DNA from: JACQGD01 sp045628725
GTDB lineage: Bacteria > Patescibacteriota > Saccharimonadia > Saccharimonadales > Saccharimonadaceae
Assembly: GCA_045628725.1 (NCBI GenBank)
Contig: JAZQPT010000002.1
Location: forward strand, 1 to 19,320
Length of the DNA: 19,320 nucleotides
Reading direction: 5' to 3'
Below the pieces are notes generated by a model. That model had not been told where the DNA came from. It did not search any database and was given only the letters and a program-made list of their open reading frames with translations. Position 1 is the stretch's first letter. Each line of letters begins with the position of its first letter. Of this stretch, positions 1-6,579 are shown piece after piece. Both the position numbers and the translations under genes were made by a program.

Positions 1-95
1 ATGTATGGCGCCATTTTAGGGTGCCAACGGCTCGTTTTGTGTCCAAAGTGAACACCAGCTTCGAGCAAAGCTTTAATATCAACCTTAACGGCCAT
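1..95 (-). CDS. rpsB: 30S ribosomal protein S2 (uS2), N-terminal fragment cut by the window edge
   Basis: Only the first 31 codons are in the window. They begin MAVKVDIKALLEAGVHFGHK and continue with the typical S2 TSRWHPKMAPY motif. S2 sits on the back of the small subunit near the mRNA exit and is one of the last proteins added in 30S assembly. The ATG at 95 is preceded by a clear Shine-Dalgarno (AAGGAG, about 7 bases upstream), and a strong promoter lies about 85 bases upstream, so the start is secure. The rest of the gene, and perhaps tsf as is common, lies beyond the left edge. The N-terminal match to the family is very strong despite the short length. Confidence 0.95.
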   Translation of the reverse strand, partial: MAVKVDIKALLEAGVHFGHKTSRWHPKMAPY

Positions 96-115
96 GATAT
101 TACTCCTTTTTCCTC

Positions 116-153
116 ACCGTTCACCCCGAGATAATCAGGAGCATATGAACGGT
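116..153 (-). promoter_or_regulatory. Inverted repeat in the rpsB mRNA leader
   Basis: ACCGTTCA (116-123) and TGAACGGT (146-153) are perfect 8-base complements separated by 22 bases. They lie inside the predicted rpsB leader, with the stem ending about 7 bases upstream of the Shine-Dalgarno. S2 is known in other bacteria to control its own synthesis through its leader, so this hairpin is a candidate site. That role is inferred from position; an 8-base pairing alone is weak evidence. Confidence 0.4.
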
Positions 154-179
154 TGTGTCATTAAATTTGTTACCCGCCT

Positions 180-208
180 AGTATAACAGAGGTGCTAAAC
201 TGTGTCAA
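180..208 (-). promoter_or_regulatory. Strong sigma70-type promoter of rpsB
   Basis: Read on the minus strand, TTGACA (203-208) is followed by a 17-base spacer and TATACT (180-185). This is a perfect -35 and a near-perfect -10 with ideal spacing. The predicted start is near 173, giving a leader of about 78 nt. That is the longest leader among the genes of this window and could hold a regulatory structure. Confidence 0.9.
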
Positions 209-239
209 TTTCTAGTGCAAACGCTCCGCGCGACGACCA

Positions 240-1850
240 CTACCTCATCAGCCTATCGTTATTAGCGACTAGGTAATCCGTGATACCTGGTGAAATACGC
301 TCAAGGCTCGCAAGCGTACGTAACATATCTTTGTTAGCTGGTGAATTGAAGCGACGAGTTTCATCAGGGTGCGCCAAGCCACTGCTGCGAGTAGCATCTA
401 AAACACCAGAGACGCTTTCGGCCGTGTGTTCGCTTTGGCTCGTACGCGCATAAGTACTATTAACCTCGGGATACATCATTACGCCGCCGCGGGCAAAGTC
501 TATCGCCGTATCAACAATTGACACCGTGCCATATTCTCCGCTACTTCTCACACCCGTACTACCCGAGTTAATGCCGCTCTTTTTATCCAGGGCATGGCCA
601 AGTTCATGCAAGAATGTCGATGACCATTCCTGAGAGCCAGGAATGGTGCCAACAACTCCAAGGACAGCGTCACCGACAGCCGAATGTGTCCGAATCGTAA
701 TCTCGCCCTTGCTACCGTTATACGTACCTTCTTTTGAACCGTGACTCAAGTTTTGATCCTCCTCGAGCGTCGAGAGGATAACAGAATCTAGGTCCGCCCC
801 CTCCCTGATCAGAGAACTCGGGAGTTTCGACAGGTCGCGTGCGATTCCGCTCATAGTGTAACGAGCCTCGTCAACAGACATTGCGTCAACAGATTCATCA
901 TAACCAAACGTCACGCCGTACAACCCCTCTAGGCTTGCGTTGGCAGCACCAATCACCTGATCCACTGACTGAGCATCACCAAGCTGTTCCATCAGTTTCG
1001 CGGTAGCGTCTGTCGATAAAAATTCATTCTGATGAGCTACTCGGTAGGCCTCTGCACGAGCACGAATTGCATCGTAATTGTGTGCGTCCAGATTATCCAT
1101 CGTTAGAGAGATTGCCTCGCGCGGAGCATTCATTTTATCCAACAGTTCATCAGCATTGATACAGTCACCGATGATGACGCCATCAATCTTCGAGTCCATT
1201 GCAAATTCCGGAATGACGTCTTGCACGGTGTGAGACGCCTTGTTAAAGCCATCCGCTGCTTTATCAATTAAGCCACCCGAGACCAGAGTCGAAGCCAAAA
1301 TAACTGCCGCACCAAACCGCTTAGCGTAACGCTTAATGCGCTTATCTATTCGTTCACGTTTCATATCTTCACTATGGTTTGCATAGACGGCGTGAGCCTC
1401 CGGGGCTACAGCAACACGTACGGCCGCACCCTCGTCGCCCCCTAGGTACTCAATGTGCATAGCCGGCTGGTCTGGGCGTTCGGTGCTGACATGTGATCGC
1501 TCTATTTTTGCAACAGAGACGCCATTGCCATCCTTGATGTACGCAGTATTTTCATTCCTTAGTGACTGGCTCTGTACACTACCCTGCTCATCAGAATCCC
1601 TCAGTACACCAAAATGATCGCCACTTGATACAACATCATATCCGACGTTGTCTTTAGTAGTGATCCTAGCGTATACCGTTGTATTTATCATGTCGCCAGA
1701 AGGTAACATTAATTCACGAGGCATCTCGAGGGATTCGTCAAGTGTTACGTTTATATAATCACTCGCTCTGCGCAGTTCGTATTCAGCAGGTGCCATCTCT
1801 TTGGTGTCGGGGGTTTCAAAACTGCGGGGGAAGGATTCAGGTTGTGTCAT
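240..1850 (-). CDS. Membrane-anchored putative zinc metallopeptidase, lineage-specific
   Basis: This 536-residue protein has a hydrophilic N-terminal part of about 178 residues, probably cytoplasmic and beta-rich. A very basic stretch (KRERIDKRIKRYAKR, about 164-178) leads into a short hydrophobic segment (about 179-195), and a C-terminal part of about 340 residues should be extracytoplasmic by the positive-inside rule. The C-terminal part has HELGHALDKK, with H415, E416 and H419, and an acidic TAES motif with E478 about 60 residues later. That layout matches gluzincins such as the anthrax lethal factor-like group, where HExxH is followed by an AE ligand. The match is motif-level only, and the substrate is unknown. 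The start ATG follows an A-rich leader with no Shine-Dalgarno and has its own promoter. No terminator was found downstream, so transcription may run towards rpsB. Confidence 0.75.
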   Translation of the reverse strand: MTQPESFPRSFETPDTKEMAPAEYELRRASDYINVTLDESLEMPRELMLPSGDMINTTVYARITTKDNVGYDVVSSGDHFGVLRDSDEQGSVQSQSLRNENTAYIKDGNGVSVAKIERSHVSTERPDQPAMHIEYLGGDEGAAVRVAVAPEAHAVYANHSEDMKRERIDKRIKRYAKRFGAAVILASTLVSGGLIDKAADGFNKASHTVQDVIPEFAMDSKIDGVIIGDCINADELLDKMNAPREAISLTMDNLDAHNYDAIRARAEAYRVAHQNEFLSTDATAKLMEQLGDAQSVDQVIGAANASLEGLYGVTFGYDESVDAMSVDEARYTMSGIARDLSKLPSSLIREGADLDSVILSTLEEDQNLSHGSKEGTYNGSKGEITIRTHSAVGDAVLGVVGTIPGSQEWSSTFLHELGHALDKKSGINSGSTGVRSSGEYGTVSIVDTAIDFARGGVMMYPEVNSTYARTSQSEHTAESVSGVLDATRSSGLAHPDETRRFNSPANKDMLRTLASLERISPGITDYLVANNDRLMR

Positions 1851-1877
1851 ATTTATTTTCTGTGATTACTTTATGTT

Positions 1878-1906
1878 ATTTAAGCATATCCTTAATAATA
1901 AGTCAA
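1878..1906 (-). promoter_or_regulatory. Promoter of the membrane metallopeptidase gene
   Basis: On the minus strand TTGACT (1901-1906), a 17-base spacer and TTAAAT (1878-1883) form a promoter. TGC directly before the -10 gives an extended -10 element. The predicted start is near 1871, leaving a leader of about 21 nt that is A/T-rich and has no Shine-Dalgarno. Confidence 0.6.
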
Positions 1907-1998
1907 TGATTAAGATATGTTATTGCTTATTTTACTACCTTATACTTTGGTATTGTTTCGACAAACTATAACCACCACTGACAACAGCCGCAAAAGCT

Positions 1999-2027
1999 TT
2001 GACAATTCGCGTAAAAACAGATATAAT
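1999..2027 (+). promoter_or_regulatory. Perfect-consensus promoter of rpmE, predicted leaderless
   Basis: TTGACA (1999-2004), exactly 17 bases, then TATAAT (2022-2027): both hexamers are full consensus. The rpmE ATG starts at 2036, only 8 bases after the -10. With the usual 6-base discriminator the transcript would start near 2034 and carry about 2 nt before AUG. The GGAG at 2028-2031 resembles a Shine-Dalgarno but would lie upstream of the transcription start. Confidence 0.85.
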
Positions 2028-2035
2028 GGAGCGAT

Positions 2036-2356
2036 ATGAAAAGCAGTATACACCCAACAACCTATCGCCCAGTCGTATTTAGCGACGATGTGGCCGGTTT
2101 TGCGTTTTTGACTCAGTCTACAGCGCAGACTAACGACACTATCAAATGGGAAGACGGCAATGAGTATCCACTCATTAAAGTTCACATCTCATCAGCATCT
2201 CACCCGTTCTTTACAGGTGAAGAGAAGATCATCGACACCGAAGGTCGTGTTGATCGATTCAAGGCGAAATTTGCCGCTGCAGAAGCTCGCAAAGAAGCAC
2301 TTGCAAGCAAAGCAAAGAAAGCAGCAGCTCTACGAGCTAAGAAAGCCGACAAGTAA
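2036..2356 (+). CDS. rpmE2: 50S ribosomal protein L31 type B (bL31)
   Basis: The 106-residue protein has the hallmark type-B L31 sequence: IHPTTYRPVVF near the N-terminus, then WEDGNEYPLIKVHISSASHP, FTGEEKIIDTEGRVDRF and a basic tail. The CxxC zinc pairs of type-A L31 are absent, as expected for type B. The last 25 or so residues are an Ala/Lys-rich extension (EARKEALASKAKKAAALRAKK), longer than the usual 80-90 residue family length. L31 bridges the two subunits near the central protuberance. The gene has its own consensus promoter and a strong terminator, so it is a single-gene unit upstream of prfA. An rpmE-prfA-prmC neighbourhood is also common in Firmicutes. Confidence 0.95.
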   Translation: MKSSIHPTTYRPVVFSDDVAGFAFLTQSTAQTNDTIKWEDGNEYPLIKVHISSASHPFFTGEEKIIDTEGRVDRFKAKFAAAEARKEALASKAKKAAALRAKKADK

Positions 2357-2372
2357 CACTTCGTCGTTACGA

Positions 2373-2403
2373 CAAAAAACCGCTCGTGATGAGCGGTTTT
2401 TTG
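2373..2403 (+). terminator. Rho-independent terminator after rpmE
   Basis: The stem CAAAAAACCGCTC (2373-2385) pairs with GAGCGGTTTTTTG (2391-2403) around a 5-base loop, and the right arm supplies the T run. The A run on the left arm means it could also work on the opposite strand. It separates rpmE from prfA. Confidence 0.9.
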
Positions 2404-2580
2404 TTACTATAGCAAAAAGATAATTTATCTTAATTTCTGAGGCATGTTTTACTCATCCGCGAGCTAATAAAAAACAGGGATAACCATACCGTTCACTGCG
2501 AAAGAATGAGCTCTCTATGGAGTGACCTCTTTTCACAGGGCCTCCTTTCTTCTCTACCTCTGTAATTGCCTGCTAAAATC

Positions 2581-2589
2581 TGCTATACT
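2581..2589 (+). promoter_or_regulatory. Extended -10 promoter of prfA, predicted near-leaderless
   Basis: TGC followed by TATACT (2584-2589) is an extended -10 element. The hexamer 17 bases upstream (TGTAAT, 2561-2566) is a poor -35, which extended -10 promoters tolerate. The prfA ATG is at 2600, 10 bases after the -10, so the leader would be about 4 nt. Confidence 0.65.
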
Positions 2590-2599
2590 AGTGACATAT

Positions 2600-3670
2600 A
2601 TGCCAAAGATTAGTCTCAATCTCGAAGAACTTACAAATGAAAAAGCCGAACTGGGCAGCTTTCTTGCCTCGCCCGGTGCGTTTAATGACGCTGATTTTAG
2701 TAGCAAAAACAAACGATTTACCGAATTAGAAAACATTATCGAAAAAGCCCAGCTTCGCCAGACTCTCGAACAGCAACTTGTCGAAGCAAAAGAACTTATG
2801 GGCGGCGGCGATGAACTCGCTGACCTAGCCAAGATGGAAGCAAACGAAACTGCCGATAAATTAGAAAAGCTTGAAGAAGATCTGTTTATTATGCTCGCAC
2901 CGAAAGACCCGAACGACGAGAAGAATGTGATTATTGAGATCCGTGCTGGTGCTGGCGGTGACGAGGCGAGTTTATTTGCTGCCGAACTGTACCGCATGTA
3001 TTTGCGCTACTGCGAATCAAATAACCTTCGCACTGAACTAATGAGCGAAAGCGCCAATGACACCGGTGGATATAAAGAAGTTGTGTTCAAAGTGAGCGGT
3101 GACGCACCGTATGCTCGTCTAAAATTTGAGTCAGGCGTTCACCGCGTGCAGCGCGTACCGGCCACCGAATCACAGGGGCGAATCCACACCAGTACAGTCA
3201 CTGTTGCCGTCCTACCAGAGGCCGAAGAGACCGATATTGCAATTGGTGCAAATGATCTAAAAATCGATGTGTACCGAGCGGGCGGACATGGCGGTCAATC
3301 GGTGAACACGACCGACAGCGCAGTGCGTATTACTCACCTACCAACAGGACTTGTGGTTACAAACCAGGACGAAAAGTCACAGATCAAGAACAAAGAAAAA
3401 GCAATGAGCGTTTTGCGTAGTCGCCTGCTACAACAAAAGATCGACGAAGAGCAGTCTAAAGTAGCAGCCGAACGACGTGGCCTCATCGGCAGTGGCGACC
3501 GTAGCGAAAAGATTCGTACCTACAACTTCCCACAAGATCGCATCACCGACCACCGCATCGGTTACAGCCGTAGTGCTATTCCAGCTGCAATGAACGGTGC
3601 AATTGACGATTTAATTGAAAACTTACAGGCTTATGAACGTGAGCTTGCGGCCCAAAGCGCTACTCAGTAG
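2600..3670 (+). CDS. prfA: Peptide chain release factor 1 (RF1)
   Basis: RF1 reads UAA and UAG stop codons and triggers release of the finished peptide. The 356-residue product has the RF1-type stop-recognition tripeptide P187-A-T189 (in RVPATESQGRIHTS) and the catalytic GGQ motif at 231-233 (AGGHGGQSVNTTDSAVR). The N-terminal coiled-coil domain occupies about 1-100. The frame is open upstream to a GTG at 2522, but that start would span the promoter and has no Shine-Dalgarno. The ATG at 2600 gives the normal family length and is preferred. The last 11 bases overlap the end of the convergent gene at 3660-4409. RF1 is the substrate of PrmC, encoded just downstream. Nine genes here end in TAG, so RF1 is functionally required. 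Confidence 0.96.
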   Translation: MPKISLNLEELTNEKAELGSFLASPGAFNDADFSSKNKRFTELENIIEKAQLRQTLEQQLVEAKELMGGGDELADLAKMEANETADKLEKLEEDLFIMLAPKDPNDEKNVIIEIRAGAGGDEASLFAAELYRMYLRYCESNNLRTELMSESANDTGGYKEVVFKVSGDAPYARLKFESGVHRVQRVPATESQGRIHTSTVTVAVLPEAEETDIAIGANDLKIDVYRAGGHGGQSVNTTDSAVRITHLPTGLVVTNQDEKSQIKNKEKAMSVLRSRLLQQKIDEEQSKVAAERRGLIGSGDRSEKIRTYNFPQDRITDHRIGYSRSAIPAAMNGAIDDLIENLQAYERELAAQSATQ

Positions 3671-4409
3671 ACGACTTCTGCGCTCTCATCTTTACTAGTG
3701 TTCTCGTCATCACTCCTGCCCTTCTCGGCGCTATAATTTTATTGTACGTATTCGGCGTCATCTGCTTTACCGCTTCTTCGAGTGGCATACAATATATCTG
3801 CGATTCTTGTTCATGATGGTCGGGTGATAAAATCAATTGAGAAAATTGCTGGTTACTACTTGAATAAACGTGCGCCGGGAATATACCCGTTGCGTTATAC
3901 TGGGCTATTCGCGCAAGATAATGAGCAGTAGCCGACGCAGGATACCCAAGCAGCGCACCTCTGCGATAGTTTGGCTCTTCTTCGTCCGAATTGCTCCAAA
4001 ATGCATCACGCGCAAGTTCTGCCAGTTGCCTGTGGCGAGACACCGCTAGTAGTCGCGCACCTGAATCAGAATCGAACGGTATAGCCGTTAACCCTATATT
4101 TGCTACGGCATTGGAATAGGGGTCAATTATCCCGTCGTCACTTAACGTGTCAATCACTGACCTATCGATAATAGCCGTCGGCTTAACCCCTGCAAACACC
4201 CCAATCGTATTGATGATCTCAGTAGCAACAGCGGGATCTACGTCTTTTGACGCGCCGATGTCGTCTAGGTCACCAAGTGCCGTTATAGCCTCCGGAGAGG
4301 ATAGAATTTGCTCGTGCTTTGTATACGCAATAAGCTGCTGTGCTTCGTTGCTTAACTCTGATAGCTCGCTATTAGTGCGAGGAGCTAGGTGGGGATTTTC
4401 GATGCTCAT
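3660..4409 (-). CDS. Hypothetical protein between prfA and prmC
   Basis: I do not recognise this 249-residue protein. It has no signal peptide or membrane segment and should be cytosolic. The N-terminal part looks helical and acidic (ELSELSNEAQQLIAY). The middle carries FDSDSGARLLAVSRHRQLAELARDAFW, then an acidic DEEEPNYRRG patch, and the C-terminus is basic (APRRAGVMTRTLVKMRAQK). It is transcribed against prfA and prmC, separates two genes normally co-transcribed, and overlaps the last 11 bases of prfA tail to tail. The start ATG at 4409 has an A-rich leader (AAAACAAAAAATGT) without a Shine-Dalgarno and is driven by the minus half of the divergent promoter at 4440-4455. Length, codon structure and promoter support a real gene, but its function is unknown. 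Confidence 0.8.
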   Translation of the reverse strand: MSIENPHLAPRTNSELSELSNEAQQLIAYTKHEQILSSPEAITALGDLDDIGASKDVDPAVATEIINTIGVFAGVKPTAIIDRSVIDTLSDDGIIDPYSNAVANIGLTAIPFDSDSGARLLAVSRHRQLAELARDAFWSNSDEEEPNYRRGALLGYPASATAHYLARIAQYNATGIFPAHVYSSSNQQFSQLILSPDHHEQESQIYCMPLEEAVKQMTPNTYNKIIAPRRAGVMTRTLVKMRAQKSSTE

Positions 4410-4439
4410 ACATTTTTTGTTTTATTATGTCGGTTACTG

Positions 4440-4455
4440 TGCTACAATTATAGCA
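4440..4455. promoter_or_regulatory. Symmetrical divergent promoter between the hypothetical gene and prmC
   Basis: The 16-mer TGCTACAATTATAGCA is a palindrome in 7 of 8 base pairs. On the plus strand it reads TGC-TACAAT (-10 at 4443-4448) and on the minus strand TGC-TATAAT (-10 at 4447-4452), two opposed and overlapping extended -10 elements. The plus transcript should start near 4455, 5 nt before the prmC ATG. The minus transcript should start near 4440, about 31 nt before the ATG at 4409. Neither has a convincing -35. Confidence 0.7.
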
Positions 4456-4459
4456 TAGT

Positions 4460-5311
4460 ATGAATAAAATGTCAATTTCAACAGAGATGAACCTGGACCG
4501 ATGGCTCCGTGATGCGACGGCTCAGCTAAAGGGAATCGGAATAGAATCAGCTCGTTTGGACGCTGAAATCATCCTGGCGCACACTATCAGAAAGCCTCGC
4601 ACGTACCTGCATGCGCACGGCGACGAATTACTCGACGCGCGTGATCACGAAATTGCAGACGCACGACTAGATTTGCGCCGCGAATTTACACCAATCGCCT
4701 ACATTATCGGTCACAAAGAATTCTACGGTCGACGGTTTAAAGTTTCGACAGCGACACTGATACCTCGCCCAGAATCCGAAATGATAATAGAGATGATCAA
4801 AGAATCAATGGGCACGACAATCCCATTATTGCCACGAACAATCCGACTCGTTGACGTCGGAACCGGCAGCGGCTGCCTAGGTATCACCCTGAAATTAGAA
4901 TTACCCGAACTAGATGTCACCCTTACCGATTTAAGCAATCATGCGTTACATGTCGCAAAACAAAATGCGCAGACACTCCATGCGCAGGTTACCTTTCATC
5001 AAGGCGACTTGCTGCGAAATTACGGGCTTCCTGTCGATATTATCTGCGCCAACCTCCCCTATGTCGATCGGGACTGGGAAGTGTCGCGGGACACCCATGC
5101 TGAACCTGACATGGCGCTCTATGCAAATAGCGGTGGACTATCACTGATTAAAGTCCTTATAGCTCAGGCCGCTCAGCTACTGCCCCGTAAAGGGTCTCTT
5201 TACCTAGAAGCCGATCCTAGACAGCACGATGATATCGTCAGCTATGCGAAGCAGAACGGCTTTGCCCACCACGAAACGCGCGGATTTATTGTTTCAGTGA
5301 TTAAGATCTAG
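4460..5311 (+). CDS. prmC: Release factor glutamine methyltransferase
   Basis: PrmC (HemK) uses S-adenosylmethionine to methylate the glutamine of the GGQ motif in release factors. The 283-residue protein has the N-terminal helical substrate-binding domain (about 10-90, with ARLDAEIILAH) and TPIAYIIGHKEFYGRRFKV followed by IPRPESE. The SAM-binding motif I is VDVGTGSGCLGI (131-142). The catalytic tetrapeptide, usually NPPY, reads N198-L-P-Y201. No Shine-Dalgarno precedes the ATG at 4460; the -10 ends 11 bases before it, so the mRNA may be near-leaderless. In-frame ATGs at 4469 and 4487 are alternatives. The stop TAG overlaps the stop of the convergent htrA-like gene within CTAG at 5308-5311. 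Confidence 0.93.
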   Translation: MNKMSISTEMNLDRWLRDATAQLKGIGIESARLDAEIILAHTIRKPRTYLHAHGDELLDARDHEIADARLDLRREFTPIAYIIGHKEFYGRRFKVSTATLIPRPESEMIIEMIKESMGTTIPLLPRTIRLVDVGTGSGCLGITLKLELPELDVTLTDLSNHALHVAKQNAQTLHAQVTFHQGDLLRNYGLPVDIICANLPYVDRDWEVSRDTHAEPDMALYANSGGLSLIKVLIAQAAQLLPRKGSLYLEADPRQHDDIVSYAKQNGFAHHETRGFIVSVIKI

Positions 5312-6531
5312 CTATTATAAGCAGCAAGGGTTAATTCAAGCATCTCAGTCTTGCCGTCGCGTAGAACAGTAAGCGACACCTTGTCGCCAGGCGCGTACGC
5401 AGCAACGAGACTCGCGACACTACCACGATCACCAACTTCAATATCATTTACTTTTGTAATAACATCACCGTTTTTAATTCCTGCTTTTTCTGCTGGACTG
5501 CCGCTTACTACTGCAGAAGTGGTATCGTTTGCGTAAACGTAGGCGCCCTTTTTAGCTGAAAGTTTAAATTCTTGAGCGACTTCAGGAGTGATAGTAATAT
5601 AGTTCACGCCTACATATGCTCGTTCGACTTTACCGTTTGCTAAAACACCCTTTAAAAGGCCTTTAGCTGCATTTATCGGTATACTAAATCCTAGTCCATT
5701 TGCGTCTGATGCAATAGCCGTGTTGATGCCGATTACTTGACCTGCCATATTTACCAGTGGACCGCCAGAGTTGCCCGGATTAATTGCAGCGTCTGTTTGA
5801 ATCAAATCGGTCAGTGTCTCGGCTGAGTCATTTGAACCTTCGGACACTGCTGTTACCGATCGGCCTGTCCCTGATACGATACCGCTGGTCACCGTGTTCT
5901 TGTACTGGCCTAGTGCGTTACCGATAGCGACAACACTTTGCCCTATACGTAGTGAGCTCGAATCACCAAGTTCGGCCGCTTTGAGGTCTTTGGCGTCATT
6001 AATCTTTAGGAATGCAAGGTCGTTCAATGGGTCACTGCCAATAACTCGGACATTATCGTAAGTCACACCGTCAGACGTGACGACAGTAACCGTGTTACTA
6101 CCCTGGACGACATGTTTGTTCGTCATGACATAGCCGTCACCGCTGACGATAATTCCGGTACCTGCCCCCTCTTGTGTTTGCGAGCCACGAAAAGTCTGTC
6201 GTTCATTTTTTGTTATGATCGAAACAACGCTTGGTGAAACTTTGCTTGCAACACCTGCAATGTCTTGCTCCTGCGCGGTAATAATAGCATTGCCGTCTGC
6301 ACCATTATTTTGGATGAATGAATTCGTTTGTGGAGATAACTCCCTCATTACCCAGGCACCACCTAGCCCTGCGGCAAAACAGAGAACAATAAGTAGTAAA
6401 GCGGCAGCAACACGTTTACTACGGCGAGGAGGTTGTTTTTGAATCGGGAGTGGTACCCTAGGAGATTCTGTCGCAACGAGCGGTTCGGATTGTTCGACTT
6501 CAGTTATGCTTTTCGTTTCTTCGTCTTTCAT
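5308..6531 (-). CDS. HtrA/DegP-like membrane-anchored serine protease with PDZ domain
   Basis: From the ATG at 6531 the protein has 407 residues. A cytoplasmic tail of about 38 residues (Pro/Arg-rich, ending PPRRSKR) is followed by one membrane segment (about 41-60). The trypsin-like domain carries the catalytic triad H140 (MTNKHVV), D171 (NDLAFLKI) and S255 (NPGNSGGPLV), and one C-terminal PDZ domain (about 305-400, with SPAEKAGIKNGDVITKVN) completes it. Such proteases degrade or refold damaged exported proteins on the outer face of the membrane. An in-frame GTG at 6540 would add 3 residues, but GGTGGAG just upstream of the ATG fits a Shine-Dalgarno for 6531. The gene follows the LCP ligase and the 264-aa membrane protein in the same direction and is probably co-transcribed with them. 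Confidence 0.93.
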   Translation of the reverse strand: MKDEETKSITEVEQSEPLVATESPRVPLPIQKQPPRRSKRVAAALLLIVLCFAAGLGGAWVMRELSPQTNSFIQNNGADGNAIITAQEQDIAGVASKVSPSVVSIITKNERQTFRGSQTQEGAGTGIIVSGDGYVMTNKHVVQGSNTVTVVTSDGVTYDNVRVIGSDPLNDLAFLKINDAKDLKAAELGDSSSLRIGQSVVAIGNALGQYKNTVTSGIVSGTGRSVTAVSEGSNDSAETLTDLIQTDAAINPGNSGGPLVNMAGQVIGINTAIASDANGLGFSIPINAAKGLLKGVLANGKVERAYVGVNYITITPEVAQEFKLSAKKGAYVYANDTTSAVVSGSPAEKAGIKNGDVITKVNDIEVGDRGSVASLVAAYAPGDKVSLTVLRDGKTEMLELTLAAYNS

Positions 6532-6579
6532 ATTCTCCACCTTTCCTATATATGATACAGGTATTATCTTACTATCAGC

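Noticed and set aside
2404..2580. Riboswitch or T-box in the space before prfA
   Set aside because: The region is AT-rich with no conserved riboswitch core that I recognise, and the predicted transcription start lies downstream of it.
2522..2599. Longer N-terminus for RF1 starting at a GTG at 2522
   Set aside because: It would add 26 residues unlike the family, lacks a Shine-Dalgarno, and spans the extended -10 promoter; the ATG at 2600 gives the normal length.
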